64,000 nt of DNA. Source: Haematococcus lacustris. Its lineage: Eukaryota; Chlorophyta; Chlorophyceae; Chlamydomonadales; Haematococcaceae. The DNA lies in the NCBI GenBank assembly GCA_030144725.1, contig JASKMD010000026.1, positions 9,726,616 through 9,790,615 on the forward strand. The letters are read 5' to 3'. This document shows positions 62,050-64,000 of the stretch, one piece after another. Below the pieces are notes generated by a model. That model was not told the origin of the DNA and did no database searches. It was given only the letters and a program-made list of their open reading frames with translations. The stretch's first letter is position 1. Each line of letters begins with the position of its first letter. Both the position numbers and the translations under genes were made by a program.

Positions 62050-62365
62050 GCACTGCCCGCAGCCCGTGATATAGCTTATGCCCGCAGCCCGCAGCCCGTC
62101 ATCCCATTGGCACAGCTCTATGGGGCGCTGCCTGCTCTCCCCAATGCGCTGCATGTCCAGGCACCCGTTGGTGTCCCGGTCCAGCCACCTGCCCCCTGGG
62201 GGGGCCTGGGGTGGTGGTGCTGGGCCAGGTGCTGCAGGGAGGGGGGGGGCCTGGGCTGGGGGAGGGGGGGGGGCGCACCAGCCGCGGGTTGACCTGGCCT
62301 GCTGGGGGTACCCAGTCTGCAGGCCTGGGCTGGTCAGGTGGCAGGTGCAGCTCTGGACTGGAGTA
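62050..62365 (-). pseudogene. TnpB/Fanzor-like relic (subtype 2), RuvC-III part
   Basis: Minus-strand reading RPADWVPPAGQVNPRLVRP, a Pro-rich stretch, then GGRWLDRDTNGCLDMQRIGE, SRQRPIELCQW. The DRDxNxxL box is the RuvC-III type. About 110 bp (62104-62215) recur at 63642-63750. It abuts the 5'-truncated LINE at about 62045. Confidence 0.65.
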
Positions 62366-62587
62366 GTGAATCAGCAGACATCAAGAAAGTAAAAGCAGTG
62401 TCCCGTCACAGACCCCTCGTCTTTCACTAGGGCCTCCATTTGAGCCGGACCACTAGGGACCACTAGCGGGACTACTCAATTGGTGTGTTGAGGGACTGTG
62501 TGGAGTATACCCAATGCACATGGACATGGTGCATGAGTGCCTACCACCCTGAGGGCTACAGTCAAGAGTTGGCATGACAGACATGCA

Positions 62588-62937
62588 CTAATGTAAGCTG
62601 GTGACAACTCCAATGGGGGCCACACTACTGCGCTTGCTGGGCCCTGGCTCTGAGGCTGCTGGCTGTGTGGCTGCCTGGCTGCTGCGTGGGGCCTGTGGGG
62701 GCCTGCGGGGGGCCACTACCGGGCACCACACCAGGCCCCGCACTGGCTGGCCACGCTCCTGGCTCTAGGCTGGGCGCACCAGGCGGGGTTCCACCTGCCC
62801 TGCTGGTGGCTTCCAGCCTGCAGGCCTGGTGGCACTGAGTTTGTCCAGCTCCACCTCACATGGCTGCTGGCCATTCACTGCTGAGCTGACCCGGCTGGTG
62901 CGATGCTCATCCACAAGCACCACCCTGCCCCGCCGCT
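62588..62937 (-). pseudogene. TnpB/Fanzor-like relic (subtype 2), RuvC-II part
   Basis: Minus-strand reading RRGRVVLVDEHRTSRVSSAV, LDKLSATRPAGWKPPAGQVE, PRLVRPA, an in-frame TAG (62765-62767), then SQERGQPVRGLVWCPVVAPR and AATQPAASEPGPSKRSS. The V-D-E-H-R-T-S block is the RuvC-II site of TnpB-like nucleases with the acidic residues kept. The RPAxWxPPAGQVxPRLVRP block also occurs in the relic at 62050-62365, so these are two separate copies. Confidence 0.68.
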
Positions 62938-62950
62938 GGACTCAGCAACC

Positions 62951-63240
62951 TGAGTTTTCCCCTAAATTTATGGAGTGATGAAGCTGAGTTATTCCGGGAG
63001 TGGCCTGCACATCGCTGCCGGTCCCGTCACAGCGTTACTGTGTTGTAACACCCTCCCATTGCAAGTTACTCACGGTGCTGGTCCCTTTCCTTCCCGGATC
63101 TGTTTCTGGTCTTTAGACTAAAAAAACTTTGCTTTATAGTACCCCCACCGCCTCCTCCACGACGCTGAGAGCCGCCGACCGGCAGTCCTCATCCCTGCAC
63201 CTGGCAGGGGTTGCCTAAGTTGGCTACAAGCCAGCAGCGA
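62951..63240. other. Spacer without a recognised gene
   Basis: Mixed sequence. Contains TGTGGCACAGCAGTTAGGGC at about 63249, which resembles the 5' half of a tRNA or tRNA-derived SINE, but no tRNA folds from it by eye. Confidence 0.4.
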
Positions 63241-63490
63241 GTCCGCCTGTGGCACAGCAGTTAGGGCAGCTTACATCAGGCCGACAAAACTCATTCAACA
63301 AGGAACAACATGTTGGACTGTGGGTAGTCTCACTCAGCTACTCCAAACATGTTGTAGCATCCTCGGTCGCACCCTTGATGACTGCAAACCCCACTCTGGT
63401 GGCACTTTCCCAACAAACCACTGGGCTCCTCATCAAAACTAACAGCTTGATGCTTGAAAAGGCTGACAGCCTGTGTGAAACTACTAGGCC

Positions 63491-63745
63491 TTATGCATTG
63501 TTGCAAGCCCGTTCATCAATACCTCGCCGGTACTCTGCAGCCCTGTGCAACCACTGCCTACCCTTGGGCAGCCGGTCATTGACCTGCTTGTAGCGCTGAT
63601 GGTACTCCTTGCCAATGGCAGGCAGAGCCTCGAGGTCCTTCCATTGGCACAGCTCTATGGGGCGCTGCATGCTCTCCCCAATGCGCTGCAAGTTCAGGCA
63701 CCCGTTGGTGTCCCGGTCCAGCCACCTGCCCCATGGGGGGGCCTG
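63491..63745 (-). pseudogene. TnpB/Fanzor-like relic (subtype 2), RuvC-III end
   Basis: Minus-strand reading WGRWLDRDTNGCLNLQRIGE, SMQRPIELCQWKDLEALPAI, GKEYHQRYKQVNDRLPK, RQWLHRAAEYRRGIDERACN, stop at 63491. It keeps the DRD box and the long C-terminal tail that the relic at 62050 has lost. Confidence 0.68.
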
Positions 63746-63987
63746 GGTCGTTGTCGTGGTGCCGTGTTGTCGAGGTCGTGCTCGTGGTGCTGGGCCAGGT
63801 GCTGCAGGTGAGCATAAGGAGGGTACGCTGGGTCAGGTGGGGGAGGGGGACCTGGGGCTGGACCTGCTGCTGGGAAGCCTGGAGTGGGCTGACCTAGGAA
63901 GGACTGGAGCAGCACAGCTAGACACAGGACTGCTGCCAGGACACACTGCTTGCTGCCCATGGTCATGCGTTTGTTGACCTCTGCCAC
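63746..63987 (-). CDS. Possible secreted-protein start, running into a nuclease relic
   Basis: Minus-strand frame with MGSKQCVLAAVLCLAVLLQS (ATG 63960), a good signal peptide, then a Pro/Ala/Gly-rich stretch and LQHLAQHHEHD. It continues out of frame into the relic at 63491-63745. The region LQHLAQHH plus the relic is also found at 62100-62235, so the join may be part of the mobile sequence or a gene disrupted by it. The gene, if real, may have an intron before 63745. Confidence 0.3.
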
Positions 63988-64000
63988 AACAGCGTCAACT

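Noticed and set aside
63249..63285. tRNA-like start GTGGCACAGCAGTTAGGGC
   Set aside because: No T-arm or acceptor pairing found downstream.

Overview
The window looks like nuclear DNA of a chlamydomonadalean green alga. Support comes from GC-rich sequence, many short introns with GT-AG (occasionally GC-AG) borders, long CAG/CTG, CCCAG, GGGGT, GCAG and GGGGGA arrays in introns, proteins with large Q/S/P/A-rich insertions, and plant-type genes such as ORANGE, ATG16 and a cystatin. A carotenoid-rich relative such as Haematococcus would fit, but that is inference. No rRNA, convincing tRNA, organellar or bacterial operon structure was seen.

Layout. 1-9.35 kb holds two nested Ty3/gypsy-type LTR retrotransposons on the minus strand. 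A young, complete chromovirus (element B, 2228-8931) has identical 191-bp LTRs and a 5-bp GAGGG target duplication. It sits inside the gag gene of an older element A whose pol runs off the left edge. Element A lies downstream of, and seems to cut off, the last part of a TenA/THI-4 family gene (9.7-12.2 kb, minus). A divergent giant BTB/POZ-like gene follows (12.3-22.0 kb, plus), then a secreted cystatin (22.7-23.2 kb, minus), the plastid ORANGE chaperone (23.8-26.4 kb, plus) and a complete ATG16 autophagy gene (27.8-35.3 kb, minus).

Two genes I do not recognise follow: a disordered protein (36.3-39.0 kb, plus) and a coiled-coil protein (41.8-44.8 kb, minus). 45-50 kb is a patchwork of TnpB/Fanzor-like RuvC nuclease fragments in both orientations, with a Q-rich 22-residue-repeat ORF between them. 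A DEDDy 3'-5' exonuclease gene (WRN-exo type, minus) spans about 51-57 kb, and a secreted cysteine-rich gene with ephrin-receptor-like repeats lies at 57.4-59.2 kb (plus). The right end has a broken non-LTR retrotransposon (59.6-62.0 kb, minus) and three more TnpB/Fanzor-like relics of a second subtype.

The host genes do not form a pathway; they are ordinary neighbours in divergent, convergent or tandem arrangement. The strongest unusual signals are: (1) at least seven TnpB/Fanzor-like fragments of two subtypes; (2) an in-frame amber codon between gag and pol in both LTR retrotransposons, suggesting readthrough as a shared expression strategy; (3) a very large low-complexity insertion inside an exonuclease fold whose catalytic Glu codon is split by an intron carrying a long GGGGGA array. 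Exon borders were derived by eye from reading-frame continuity and family resemblance, not from transcripts.
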